Shown here in pieces: positions 1-6,688 of a stretch of DNA of 12,359 bases. A program made the position numbers and the translations under genes. The stretch is from Flavobacteria bacterium RIFCSPLOWO2_12_FULL_31_7 (lineage in GTDB: Bacteria > Bacteroidota > Bacteroidia > Flavobacteriales > Flavobacteriaceae). Location: contig MGWJ01000040.1 of NCBI GenBank assembly GCA_001800945.1, forward strand, positions 1-12,359, written 5' to 3'. The notes below the pieces were generated by a model. That model was given only the letters and a program-made list of their open reading frames with translations. It made no database searches and was not told where the DNA came from. The stretch's first letter is position 1, and each line of letters starts with the position of its first letter.

Positions 1-775
1 AGCAGTTGTTGCGCCAGTAGCACAAACTCCTGTTACAACCGAAAAAGTAGCTCCATCTGTAAATGGTGGTGATGAGATTGTAGAAATGGACAGAATGCGT
101 AAGCTTATTTCTGGTTATATGGTGGCTTCGGTACAAACTTCTGCTCACGTACAATCTTTTATTGAAGTAGATGTAACGAACATCGTAAAATGGAGAGATA
201 AAGTAAAATCAGCTTTCGAAAAACGTGAAGGTGAAAAATTAACGTTCACACCAATTATGATGGAAGCGGTTGCCAAAGCTTTAAAAGATTTCCCAGGTAT
301 GAATATTTCTGTGGATGGGGATTACATTATCAAGCGTAAAAACATCAACTTAGGAATGGCTGCTGCGTTACCAAACGGAAACTTAATCGTACCTGTTATT
401 AAAAATGCAGATCAATTAAACTTAGTAGGAATGGCAAAAGCGGTTAATGATTTAGGAAGCCGTGCTAAAGCTGGAAAATTAAAACCAGACGATACACAAG
501 GAGGAACTTATACAGTTACTAACGTTGGTACATTTGGTTCGGTTTTTGGAACGCCAATTATCAATCAACCACAAGTTGGAATCTTAGCTTTAGGTGCTAT
601 TAGAAAAGTGCCAGCGGTTATTGAAACTCCAGAAGGTGACTTCATCGGAATCCGTCAGAAAATGTTCTTATCTCACTCTTATGATCACAGAGTTGTAGAT
701 GGTGCTTTAGGTGGAAGTTTCGTAAAACGTGTAGCGGATTATTTAGAAGCTTGGGATATTAATAGAGATTTTTAA
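1..775 (+). CDS. 2-oxo acid dehydrogenase complex E2 acyltransferase, 3' part (5'-truncated)
   Basis: This is the C-terminal part of a dihydrolipoyl acyltransferase (E2), the core subunit that moves the acyl group from lipoamide to CoA in a cytosolic 2-oxo acid dehydrogenase complex. The frame is open from base 2 with no start, so the lipoyl and E1/E3-binding domains lie outside the window. The first visible codons encode an Ala/Pro/Thr/Val-rich flexible linker. The catalytic domain follows from about base 86, where an internal Met is not the true start. It ends with the CoA-acyltransferase active-site signature SYDHRVVDG (about bases 680-706), containing the catalytic His and the Asp-Gly pair. 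The sequence around DRMRKLISGYM and the trimer-core motifs resembles the branched-chain or 2-oxoglutarate type more than the pyruvate type, but the substrate cannot be settled without the E1 genes. A hairpin terminator follows directly. The family call is very secure; the substrate is uncertain. Confidence 0.95.
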   Translation, partial: AVVAPVAQTPVTTEKVAPSVNGGDEIVEMDRMRKLISGYMVASVQTSAHVQSFIEVDVTNIVKWRDKVKSAFEKREGEKLTFTPIMMEAVAKALKDFPGMNISVDGDYIIKRKNINLGMAAALPNGNLIVPVIKNADQLNLVGMAKAVNDLGSRAKAGKLKPDDTQGGTYTVTNVGTFGSVFGTPIINQPQVGILALGAIRKVPAVIETPEGDFIGIRQKMFLSHSYDHRVVDGALGGSFVKRVADYLEAWDINRDF

Positions 776-794
776 TCGAAAATAAATATATTTG

Positions 795-830
795 AAAATG
801 CCTGGTAAGAAATTATCAGGCATTTTTTTT
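795..830 (+). terminator. Rho-independent terminator of the E2 gene
   Basis: A perfect 10-bp inverted repeat (AAAATGCCTG at 795-804 and CAGGCATTTT at 817-826) with a 12-base loop runs into eight T residues (823-830). It lies 20 bases after the E2 stop and ends that transcription unit before the lipoprotein gene. Confidence 0.9.
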
Positions 831-919
831 ATCCAATAAATTATGTTAATTTTAGTTAATGATATTGGTATGGTGTTTGATACTATTTTTTCAACCAATT
901 TTTTAATTATAAGGGAATT

Positions 920-1891
920 ATGAAAAAAATACTTCTTTTTACAAGTGTTTTCGCTTTTTTCAGCTGTAAAGATGCGATTAAGACAGAAACAAATAACGAT
1001 TTTTTAGTTGCTGAAAACATCAAGTTTGATGAGCCTGAAATCAATACGAATATGACCATCACAGCTAAAGCAGATTTGCTGGGTTATTGGGTGGGCGAAT
1101 TCATTGATGACACAGCCTATGATGAAAATGGAAATGAAGAGGAATATATTGATGAAGAAATTGGTAATGTAGATTATGACTATTTTAAAAAAATAACTTT
1201 TTCTATCGATAAAATTAAAGGTTCAGAAATTACGGGTCATTCTATTGTGAGTGGAAATATTCAGAAATTTAAAGGTCAAGTTGTTGAAAACCCAAAAGTA
1301 TTTATAATTAATGTTAAAGAACCAGGAAATCAGAAGACTGATGGTGAGTTTGTACTGTCAATCAGAAAGAAAGATTCTTTACTAACAGGTTCTTGGGATG
1401 CATTAAAAAAAGCGGATAATAAAGTTTCTAAAAGAAAATTAAAATTAGCTAAAAAAATATTTGAATATAATCCAAATCATAAAATGGAAGACCGATTTGT
1501 AGATTTTCATAAGTCTGCCATAAAAAAAGTGGAATATGATTCAGAAGATAGTCTAGGAAATCCAATAAAAGAATCTTATGATGATGAACAATATTTCACT
1601 ACAACAGATACTATTTTTAGTATAAATCCTTCTACAGAAATATTAAAGAAAGAATTGGTTGAAAATTTATCTAAAGGCGATGTTTTTATTTTAAGAAACT
1701 TAATATTTGCCCGTCACGGTTTTGCTTTTAGAGACAAATCACTACGAAGCTTCTTCGATTATCATTCCTGGTATATGCCTGTTTTTTCAGATGTAACTAA
1801 AGATTTAACTGATATTGAAAAGAAAAATATTGCATTATTATTGAGATACGAAGAAAATGCGAAAGAATATTACGATCATTTCGGAAGATAA
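920..1891 (+). CDS. Lipoprotein with C-terminal YARHG domain
   Basis: A 323-residue protein exported as a lipoprotein. A short basic N-terminus and hydrophobic stretch lead to a lipobox ending FFSC, with Cys16 as the lipidation site. Residues +2 and +3 are Lys-Asp, which recalls the charged surface-export signals of Flavobacteriia lipoproteins, so it may face outward (inference). Residues about 50-165 look beta-rich, with two Gly-x-Trp elements (GYW near 55, GSW near 157), suggesting a small barrel or sandwich. Residues about 247-311 match the YARHG domain (key residues RNLIFARHGFAF, then a SWY element and DIEKKNI); that domain's function is not established and it occurs mostly in extracytoplasmic proteins. 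The start is the only sensible ATG ahead of the signal peptide; an AAGGGA stretch sits just upstream (911-916). The stop overlaps the next gene's ATG (TAATG), so the two are coupled. I recognised no promoter in the preceding 90 bases. Confidence 0.85.
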   Translation: MKKILLFTSVFAFFSCKDAIKTETNNDFLVAENIKFDEPEINTNMTITAKADLLGYWVGEFIDDTAYDENGNEEEYIDEEIGNVDYDYFKKITFSIDKIKGSEITGHSIVSGNIQKFKGQVVENPKVFIINVKEPGNQKTDGEFVLSIRKKDSLLTGSWDALKKADNKVSKRKLKLAKKIFEYNPNHKMEDRFVDFHKSAIKKVEYDSEDSLGNPIKESYDDEQYFTTTDTIFSINPSTEILKKELVENLSKGDVFILRNLIFARHGFAFRDKSLRSFFDYHSWYMPVFSDVTKDLTDIEKKNIALLLRYEENAKEYYDHFGR

Positions 1892-2541
1892 TGTTAGCTA
1901 GAATTTCTAAATATATCATTTGGGGAAGTTATTTTTACTTCTCCTTTTTGTTGTTGTTAATTACGATTCAGTATATTCCTTATCATACAGATGTAGCTTT
2001 TTTACGAATCAAACAAGATGAGATTGCTTTAGATTATTATAAAGTAGCATTTTTTACACATGTTTACACGAGTATTTTTTTAATGCTTTTAGGATTTTTA
2101 CAATTTTCTAAAACCATAAAAAGAAAATACATTAAACTACATCGTTGGTCGGGTAGGGTATATGTTATAATTATTTTATTTCTTTCAGGGCCAAGTGGTT
2201 TGGTGATGTCGTATCATGCGAATGGCGGCGTTCTCTCTAAAACTGCTTTTGTAATTTTATCTATTTTATGGATGAGCTTTACATTTTTGTCGGTTTATTA
2301 TGTATGGAAAAAAGATATGATAAATCATCAGAAATTTGCTATTAGAAGTTTCGCTTTAACGCTTTCCGCTATTTCATTGCGATTGTTTAAATATGTTATT
2401 GTATTTTTATTTCATCCACAACAAATGGAAGTCTACCGAATTGTGGCTTGGTTAGGTTGGACATTCAATTTATTCGTAGCTGAAATTATTATTTTTTATT
2501 TTATTTCTAATAAAATGAAAACGCGTCAAATAAATCAATAG
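1891..2541 (+). CDS. DUF2306-family integral membrane protein
   Basis: A 216-residue protein of the inner membrane with six likely helices, at about residues 8-28, 52-71, 88-106, 117-138, 150-172 and 184-206. It resembles the DUF2306 family of predicted membrane proteins. The visible signature is the block KLHRWSGR at 83-89, with further histidines at 57 (FFTH in helix 2), 109 (SYH) and 146 (NHQKFAIRS). Histidines recurring near helix ends would suit haem or metal binding, but that is inference; the family has no established function. The ATG shares its A with the stop codon of the upstream lipoprotein gene, indicating translational coupling and possibly a joint role in the envelope. The stop lies only 3 bases from the stop of the convergent histidine kinase gene, with no terminator between them. 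Confidence 0.8.
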   Translation: MLARISKYIIWGSYFYFSFLLLLITIQYIPYHTDVAFLRIKQDEIALDYYKVAFFTHVYTSIFLMLLGFLQFSKTIKRKYIKLHRWSGRVYVIIILFLSGPSGLVMSYHANGGVLSKTAFVILSILWMSFTFLSVYYVWKKDMINHQKFAIRSFALTLSAISLRLFKYVIVFLFHPQQMEVYRIVAWLGWTFNLFVAEIIIFYFISNKMKTRQINQ

Positions 2542-2544
2542 AAA

Positions 2545-4647
2545 TTATTCGTTTAAATGCTTATTCATCAATTCAAAAAGTTTTTCTCGGTTTATAGGTT
2601 TTAAAATATAATCTGTAAACCCTGATTTTGTTATCATTTTGATGTCATCACTAGATGAAAAAGCAGTTTGAGCAATAATTGGAATTGATGTTTTTATTTT
2701 GTGAATGAGTTCTAAAGCTTCAAAACCATTCATAATTGGCATTTTTATATCGAGTAATATTAAATCAAATTTCTGGTCATTGGTAAAAATATCTACGGCT
2801 TCTTTCCCGTTTTTAGCTCGAATAAGTTCTAAATTTTGATAAGGTGAAAGCATTTTAGTTAAAAGTAAGTAATTAATTTCATCATCTTCCTCAATTAAAA
2901 TTCGTTTTTGTGAGTTGATAGAATTCGAAAGAACTGTTAACTTTTCTTTGACTTTGTTTTTAGGTTTTTTCGAAGCTAATTCTAATGGTATTGAAAAGTA
3001 AAATGTAGATCCATTTCCTATAGATGAGGTCAAACGAATTTTTCCATGCATCATATCTAAATAAGCTTTTGTGATCGATAAACCTAAGCCTAAACCTGAT
3101 GATTTTGTGGTGTAATCGTTGTCAATTCTTTTAAATCGGTCAAATATTAAAACTTGATCTTCCGGACTAATTCCGTAACCGGTATCTTTTACATAAAAAT
3201 GAATTTCTTGTTGCTCCTTATGAATTTCAAAACCAAATGAAATTGCTCCTTTGTCTGTATATTTTATCGCATTGTTAATTAAATTCACTAAAATTTGTTT
3301 CACTTTAGTTTCATCAATTGTAACATAAACTTTATTGTACGATTTGTCTTTTTCAAAAACAAAAGCAATTTTTTTCTCTGCTGGAATGGTAATTTTTAGC
3401 GTTTCATGAATTTCATCTAAACATTTATTTAAATCTACAGAAGTGTAATTAGGTGTAATTTGTTTGGCATCAATTTTCGACATTTCAATCAAATCGTTGA
3501 TGATTAACACCAAATTGTTACCGCTTTTTTCAATGGTTTCTAAATATTCCTTAGTGTCTTCGGTGTTTAGTTGGTCGTTCTTTAATAAATTAGTGAAACC
3601 TAAAATGGCATTCATAGGTGTTCTAATTTCATGAGATAAATTCGCCAAGAAAACCGATTTTAGTTTGTCGTTTTCTTCGGCTTTAAGCTTCGCTTTTTTT
3701 AATAACTTTTCATGTTCTTTGTTATTTTTAAAAAGTTTCCCAATATATCCAAACTCACCTTTGTAACGGACTAAACTATTGATGGCTTTGGAATTGTTAT
3801 CTTCCAATATTTTCCGAACTAAATTTAAAGGATTATTGACCCATTTTCTAATAAACAAGAAGTAAATCAGTAAATTCAAAAACGAAAAAAAGGTAATGAA
3901 ATAAATAATGTTATTTAAAATAATAAAGTTGTTGTTGTAATTTCTAACGAATAAAAAGTTGCCTAATTTGGTTTGATTTTCGTCTCGCATATCAATTTCA
4001 ACACAAACTTCCGTATCTTTTTCTGTATAATTGGTAGTTGTAACTTTGGAATTTGAGTTGGTTATGATGTTTAGTTTTTCAAAAAAAGTAGGTTTTAAAA
4101 TTCGAACTACAAAGAAATAAGCATAAGGTTTACCAAATTTTTTATTCGCATTAGTAGATTTATAAATTCCAGAGCCAATAACTTCCACATATCCTACGCT
4201 TGTTTTTTTATAAAATCGTAATAAATCGTGCAATTTGATGTTTTTTATTGCATTCGCTACTTCTAAATCTGTCAAAATAGCAGGGTTTTTACTTTTTTCT
4301 ATAATTAAATTTCCTGCTTTATCAAGTACAATTACTTTGTCAAAATTAAGAGTGTTTAAAGAAGTAGCTACCGATTTGTTAAACCATTCTTCATTTCTAG
4401 TGCTAATATATGTTGTAAAATCATCCCAATATACAATGTCATTTACATAAGATTCATTTTGTAAAACCTCCATTTTATATATAGCTAACACGTCTTTTTT
4501 AAATTGATTTTTTGTTTCTCTGTAGTCTATTTGTTGTTGTTTTTTAACATAAAACAATAAACCAGCAAACAACACAAGACTTATACTACTTAATATAAAT
4601 ATTAAAATAATAATTTTTGAATAGGTATTTGTGGTTTTTAATTTCAT
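2545..4647 (-). CDS. Hybrid sensor histidine kinase with CHASE4-like sensor and C-terminal receiver
   Basis: A 700-residue membrane sensor kinase. TM1 is at about 12-33 and TM2 at about 240-267, flanking a periplasmic domain of some 200 residues. That domain contains ESYVNDIVYWDDF (65-77) and a VIVLDKAGNLI strand (105-115), which resemble CHASE4 sensors. A linker and short coiled coil lead to HisKA with phospho-acceptor His339 (NLSHEIRTPMNAILGF). The ATPase domain has an N box (NLINNA, 455-460), a G1 box (DTGYGI, 488-493) and a G2 box (GLGLGLS, 518-524). A linker leads to a receiver domain (about 581-700) with acidic residues near 586-589, phospho-acceptor Asp633 (LLDIKMP), Thr661 and Lys683. 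There is no Hpt domain and no DNA-binding output, so the phosphoryl group should pass to a separate Hpt protein; an orphan Hpt gene lies at 6274-6618. The ligand is unknown. The gene is divergent from the exonuclease gene and converges on DUF2306. Architecture is secure; CHASE4 is likely. Confidence 0.93.
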   Translation of the reverse strand: MKLKTTNTYSKIIILIFILSSISLVLFAGLLFYVKKQQQIDYRETKNQFKKDVLAIYKMEVLQNESYVNDIVYWDDFTTYISTRNEEWFNKSVATSLNTLNFDKVIVLDKAGNLIIEKSKNPAILTDLEVANAIKNIKLHDLLRFYKKTSVGYVEVIGSGIYKSTNANKKFGKPYAYFFVVRILKPTFFEKLNIITNSNSKVTTTNYTEKDTEVCVEIDMRDENQTKLGNFLFVRNYNNNFIILNNIIYFITFFSFLNLLIYFLFIRKWVNNPLNLVRKILEDNNSKAINSLVRYKGEFGYIGKLFKNNKEHEKLLKKAKLKAEENDKLKSVFLANLSHEIRTPMNAILGFTNLLKNDQLNTEDTKEYLETIEKSGNNLVLIINDLIEMSKIDAKQITPNYTSVDLNKCLDEIHETLKITIPAEKKIAFVFEKDKSYNKVYVTIDETKVKQILVNLINNAIKYTDKGAISFGFEIHKEQQEIHFYVKDTGYGISPEDQVLIFDRFKRIDNDYTTKSSGLGLGLSITKAYLDMMHGKIRLTSSIGNGSTFYFSIPLELASKKPKNKVKEKLTVLSNSINSQKRILIEEDDEINYLLLTKMLSPYQNLELIRAKNGKEAVDIFTNDQKFDLILLDIKMPIMNGFEALELIHKIKTSIPIIAQTAFSSSDDIKMITKSGFTDYILKPINREKLFELMNKHLNE

Positions 4648-4753
4648 GTAAAACGTTGAGGTACTTTTTGTTATATTACAATATTAAGCATTTTTTTAGT
4701 GGTATTTTTCGTATTTTGGACAAAATTTATTAAAATATTTATAACATTTATTA

Positions 4754-4781
4754 TTGAAAATGTTAATATCCTTTATCTTTG
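4754..4781 (+). promoter_or_regulatory. Bacteroidetes-type promoter for the exonuclease gene
   Basis: TTG at 4754-4756, a 17-base spacer and TATCTTTG at 4774-4781 match the Bacteroidetes -33 (TTG) and -7 (TAnnTTTG) elements. Transcription would begin near 4786-4789, giving a leader of about 10-13 bases. It lies in the 151-base gap between the divergent kinase and exonuclease genes. I found no equally good promoter for the kinase on the other strand. Confidence 0.6.
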
Positions 4782-4798
4782 TAACCTAAAATGTAAAA

Positions 4799-5569
4799 AT
4801 GGAACTAAAACTTACAAGACCAATTTGTTTCTTCGATCTAGAAACTACTGGTATTGATGTGGGAAAAGACAGAATTGTTGAGATTGCCATCTTTAAAGTA
4901 TTTCCAAATGGGAATAAAGAAAGTAAAACCTGGCTTGTTAATCCTACAATTCCAATTCCACCACAATCCACTGCAGTGCATGGTATTACTAATGAAAAAG
5001 TAGCTAATGAACCTACTTTTGCAGAATTGTCGTCTCAAATTTACAACATGATTAAAGATTCAGATTTAGCTGGATACAATTCTGATAGGTTTGATATTCC
5101 TTTGTTAGCCGAAGAATTACTTCGTGCTGGAGTAGATTTCGATATGAAAAATCGCGTTTCTGTTGATGTGCAAACTATTTTTCATAAGAAAGAAGAAAGA
5201 ACGCTTTCGGCAGCTTTGAAATTTTATTGCGGAAAAACATTAGAAAATGCACATTCTGCTGAAGCAGATACGATGGCAACCTATGAAATTTTATTAGGAC
5301 AATTGGAAAAATATCCAGATTTGCAAAATGATATGAAAGCTTTGTCAGAATTTACAACTCGAAAAAAATCGGTTGATTTCGCAGGAATGATTGTTCTGAA
5401 TGATAAAGGTCAAGAAATGTTTAGTTTTGGAAAGTATAAAAATGTTTTAGTGGATGATGTTTTTGATAAAGATCCAGGCTATTTTGGTTGGATTCAAAAC
5501 GCAGATTTCCCTCTTTACACAAAAAAAGTGTTAACAGGTTTAAAATTAAGACGATTAAATACAAAATAG
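4799..5569 (+). CDS. DEDDh-family 3'-5' exonuclease (DnaQ/epsilon-like)
   Basis: A 256-residue cytoplasmic nuclease of the RNase T/DnaQ superfamily, which removes nucleotides from 3' ends using two metal ions. The catalytic set is visible: Asp13 and Glu15 in FFDLETTG, Asp99 in YNSDRFDIPLL, and His152 and Asp157 in HSAEADTMATY. This is the DEDDh pattern of proofreading subunits and ExoX-like enzymes. The C-terminal 65 residues form a separate small module with FSFGKYKN (208-215) and DPGYFGWI (225-232), a type of tail seen in some exonuclease X-like and DUF3820-type proteins. It is therefore probably a repair or processing nuclease rather than the Pol III epsilon subunit (inference). The start codon lies about 12 bases after the predicted transcription start, and a minimal ATG-TAA sits just before it (4791-4796). 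No polymerase or BRCT domain is fused. Nuclease class is secure; the exact role is not. Confidence 0.9.
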   Translation: MELKLTRPICFFDLETTGIDVGKDRIVEIAIFKVFPNGNKESKTWLVNPTIPIPPQSTAVHGITNEKVANEPTFAELSSQIYNMIKDSDLAGYNSDRFDIPLLAEELLRAGVDFDMKNRVSVDVQTIFHKKEERTLSAALKFYCGKTLENAHSAEADTMATYEILLGQLEKYPDLQNDMKALSEFTTRKKSVDFAGMIVLNDKGQEMFSFGKYKNVLVDDVFDKDPGYFGWIQNADFPLYTKKVLTGLKLRRLNTK

Positions 5570-5570
5570 A

Positions 5571-5602
5571 AGACCCAAGTATAAAGTAAAAAGAACCAAG
5601 TA
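5571..5602 (+). repeat. Short direct repeat in the exonuclease-hydrolase gap
   Basis: Two 11-base copies, AGACCCAAGTA (5571-5581) and AGAACCAAGTA (5592-5602), differ at one base and are 21 bases apart. The stretch between them is also A/G-rich (AAAGTAAAAAG). The whole unit looks like low-complexity intergenic sequence rather than a coding or structured element. Confidence 0.5.
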
Positions 5603-5615
5603 AGGATAAGGTTTG

Positions 5616-5630
5616 AAAGAATCATTCTTT
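5616..5630. repeat. 15-base palindrome upstream of the FAH-family gene
   Basis: AAAGAAT, one central base and ATTCTTT form a perfect 7-1-7 inverted repeat 33 bases before the hydrolase ATG. There is no T tract typical of a terminator. It could be a protein-binding site or chance in A/T-rich DNA. A weak -7-like AAGGTTTG (5608-5615) ends directly before it. Confidence 0.35.
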
Positions 5631-5662
5631 TCTAAGCTAAATATTTAAGAAGATAAAGTATA

Positions 5663-6274
5663 ATGAAAATTATTTGCATTGGCAGAAATTATGCCGACCA
5701 TATTTCAGAGTTAAATAACGAGCGCCCAGACGAGCCAGTTATTTTTATGAAACCGGATACCGCAATTTTGCCTAAGAAAACGCCTTTCGTAATTCCAGAA
5801 TTTAGTAAAGATGTCCATCACGAAGTGGAAGTTTTAGTCAAAATTTGTAAAGTAGGGAAGTATATTAGTCCGAAGTTTGCGCATAAATATTATGATGAAA
5901 TTGGTTTAGGAATCGATTTTACCGCAAGAGATTTGCAATCTATGTTAAAAGAAAAAGGTTTGCCTTGGGAAAAAGCGAAGGCTTTTGACCATTCAGCGAT
6001 TATTGGTGACTTTTTGCCGAAAAATAATTATACTTCCTTAGAAAATCTTAACTTTGAATTAAGAAAAAACTCAGAAATTGTTCAAAAGGGCTCTACTTCC
6101 ATGATGCTGTGGAACATTGACGAAATTGTTTCGTATGTTTCACAATTTTTCACTTTAAAAAAAGGCGATATTATTTTTACAGGTACACCAAAAGGTGTTG
6201 CGGCAGTTAATGTAAATGATGTTTTAGAAGGTTTTTTAGAAGGTAAACAAATGTTTAAAATACAAGTAAAATAA
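5663..6274 (+). CDS. Fumarylacetoacetate hydrolase family protein (FAHD1-like)
   Basis: A compact 203-residue cytosolic enzyme of the FAH superfamily, which cleaves or decarboxylates acylpyruvates and oxaloacetate using one divalent metal ion. Metal ligands are Glu54 and Glu56 in HHEVEVLV and Asp85 in GIDFTARD. His13 and Glu16 in GRNYADHISE match the lid dyad of FAHD1-type enzymes. The substrate-loop sequence FTGTPKGV follows near residue 172. The length suits a single-domain FAHD1-like protein and is shorter than true fumarylacetoacetase. No tyrosine- or homoprotocatechuate-degradation genes are nearby, so a housekeeping acylpyruvase or oxaloacetate decarboxylase role is more likely than aromatic degradation (inference). 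The stop overlaps the ATG of the Hpt gene (TAATG), and the exonuclease gene ends 93 bases upstream. The three probably form one unit, although a weak internal promoter cannot be excluded. Confidence 0.9.
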   Translation: MKIICIGRNYADHISELNNERPDEPVIFMKPDTAILPKKTPFVIPEFSKDVHHEVEVLVKICKVGKYISPKFAHKYYDEIGLGIDFTARDLQSMLKEKGLPWEKAKAFDHSAIIGDFLPKNNYTSLENLNFELRKNSEIVQKGSTSMMLWNIDEIVSYVSQFFTLKKGDIIFTGTPKGVAAVNVNDVLEGFLEGKQMFKIQVK

Positions 6275-6618
6275 TGGCATTACAATATAATTTATCAAAA
6301 GTTTATGAGATTTCTGAAAATGATAACGATTTTGCCTTGCAAATTGTATCGTTGTTTTTAGAAGAAGTTCCAGTGGAAATTCAATCGATGAAAAACGCAA
6401 TTGAGTTAAAAGATTATACACAAGCTTATGCGTCTGCGCACAAGATAAAACCAACCTTAGATTTATTAGGAATGGATATTGCGTACGAAGACAATATGCT
6501 GATTATGAATTGGACCAAACAAGAAGGGAAACGTAAAGAAATTAAAGACGTTTTTAAATCTTTGAAAACAAGAATTAACGAAGCAGCTGAGGAAATCAAA
6601 AAAGATTTTAAGTTATAA
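6274..6618 (+). CDS. Stand-alone Hpt domain phosphotransfer protein
   Basis: A 114-residue, wholly helical cytosolic protein of the histidine phosphotransfer family. It relays phosphoryl groups between the receiver domain of a hybrid kinase and a response regulator. The phospho-acceptor is His56 in SAHKIKPTLDLLGM, which fits the HxxKxxxxxxG Hpt motif with Lys59 and the downstream Gly. A preceding helix reads IVSLFLEEVPVEIQSMKNAI, typical of Hpt bundles. There is no kinase, receiver or output domain, so it must act with partners. The only candidate in the window is the hybrid kinase at 2545-4647, on the opposite strand and not in this operon. The ATG overlaps the hydrolase stop codon, so its translation is probably coupled to that gene. 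A hairpin terminator follows 23 bases after the stop. Confidence 0.88.
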   Translation: MALQYNLSKVYEISENDNDFALQIVSLFLEEVPVEIQSMKNAIELKDYTQAYASAHKIKPTLDLLGMDIAYEDNMLIMNWTKQEGKRKEIKDVFKSLKTRINEAAEEIKKDFKL

Positions 6619-6641
6619 ATTCGTACTTTTAATATAATTTT

Positions 6642-6670
6642 AACCACGCTTTAGTCGTGGTTTTATTATT
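6642..6670 (+). terminator. Rho-independent terminator after the Hpt gene
   Basis: AACCACG (6642-6648) pairs with CGTGGTT (6656-6662) around a 7-base loop. It is followed by an interrupted T-rich tract (TTATTATTTTT). It closes the exonuclease-hydrolase-Hpt unit and separates it from cinA. Confidence 0.75.
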
Positions 6671-6688
6671 TTTACACAAATTTAAAAA

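Noticed and set aside
911..916. AAGGGA as a Shine-Dalgarno sequence for the lipoprotein gene
   Set aside because: The anti-Shine-Dalgarno is known to be sequestered in Flavobacterium ribosomes, the match is partial, and the spacing to the ATG is short.
4235..4450. Plus-strand open frame inside the histidine kinase gene
   Set aside because: It lies wholly within the sensor region of the kinase on the other strand, has no promoter, and its translation shows no family features; the kinase frame is clearly the coding one.
6667..6674. TATTTTTA as the -7 element of a cinA promoter
   Set aside because: The last base differs from TAnnTTTG and no TTG lies at the right distance upstream, so I left it out of the feature list.
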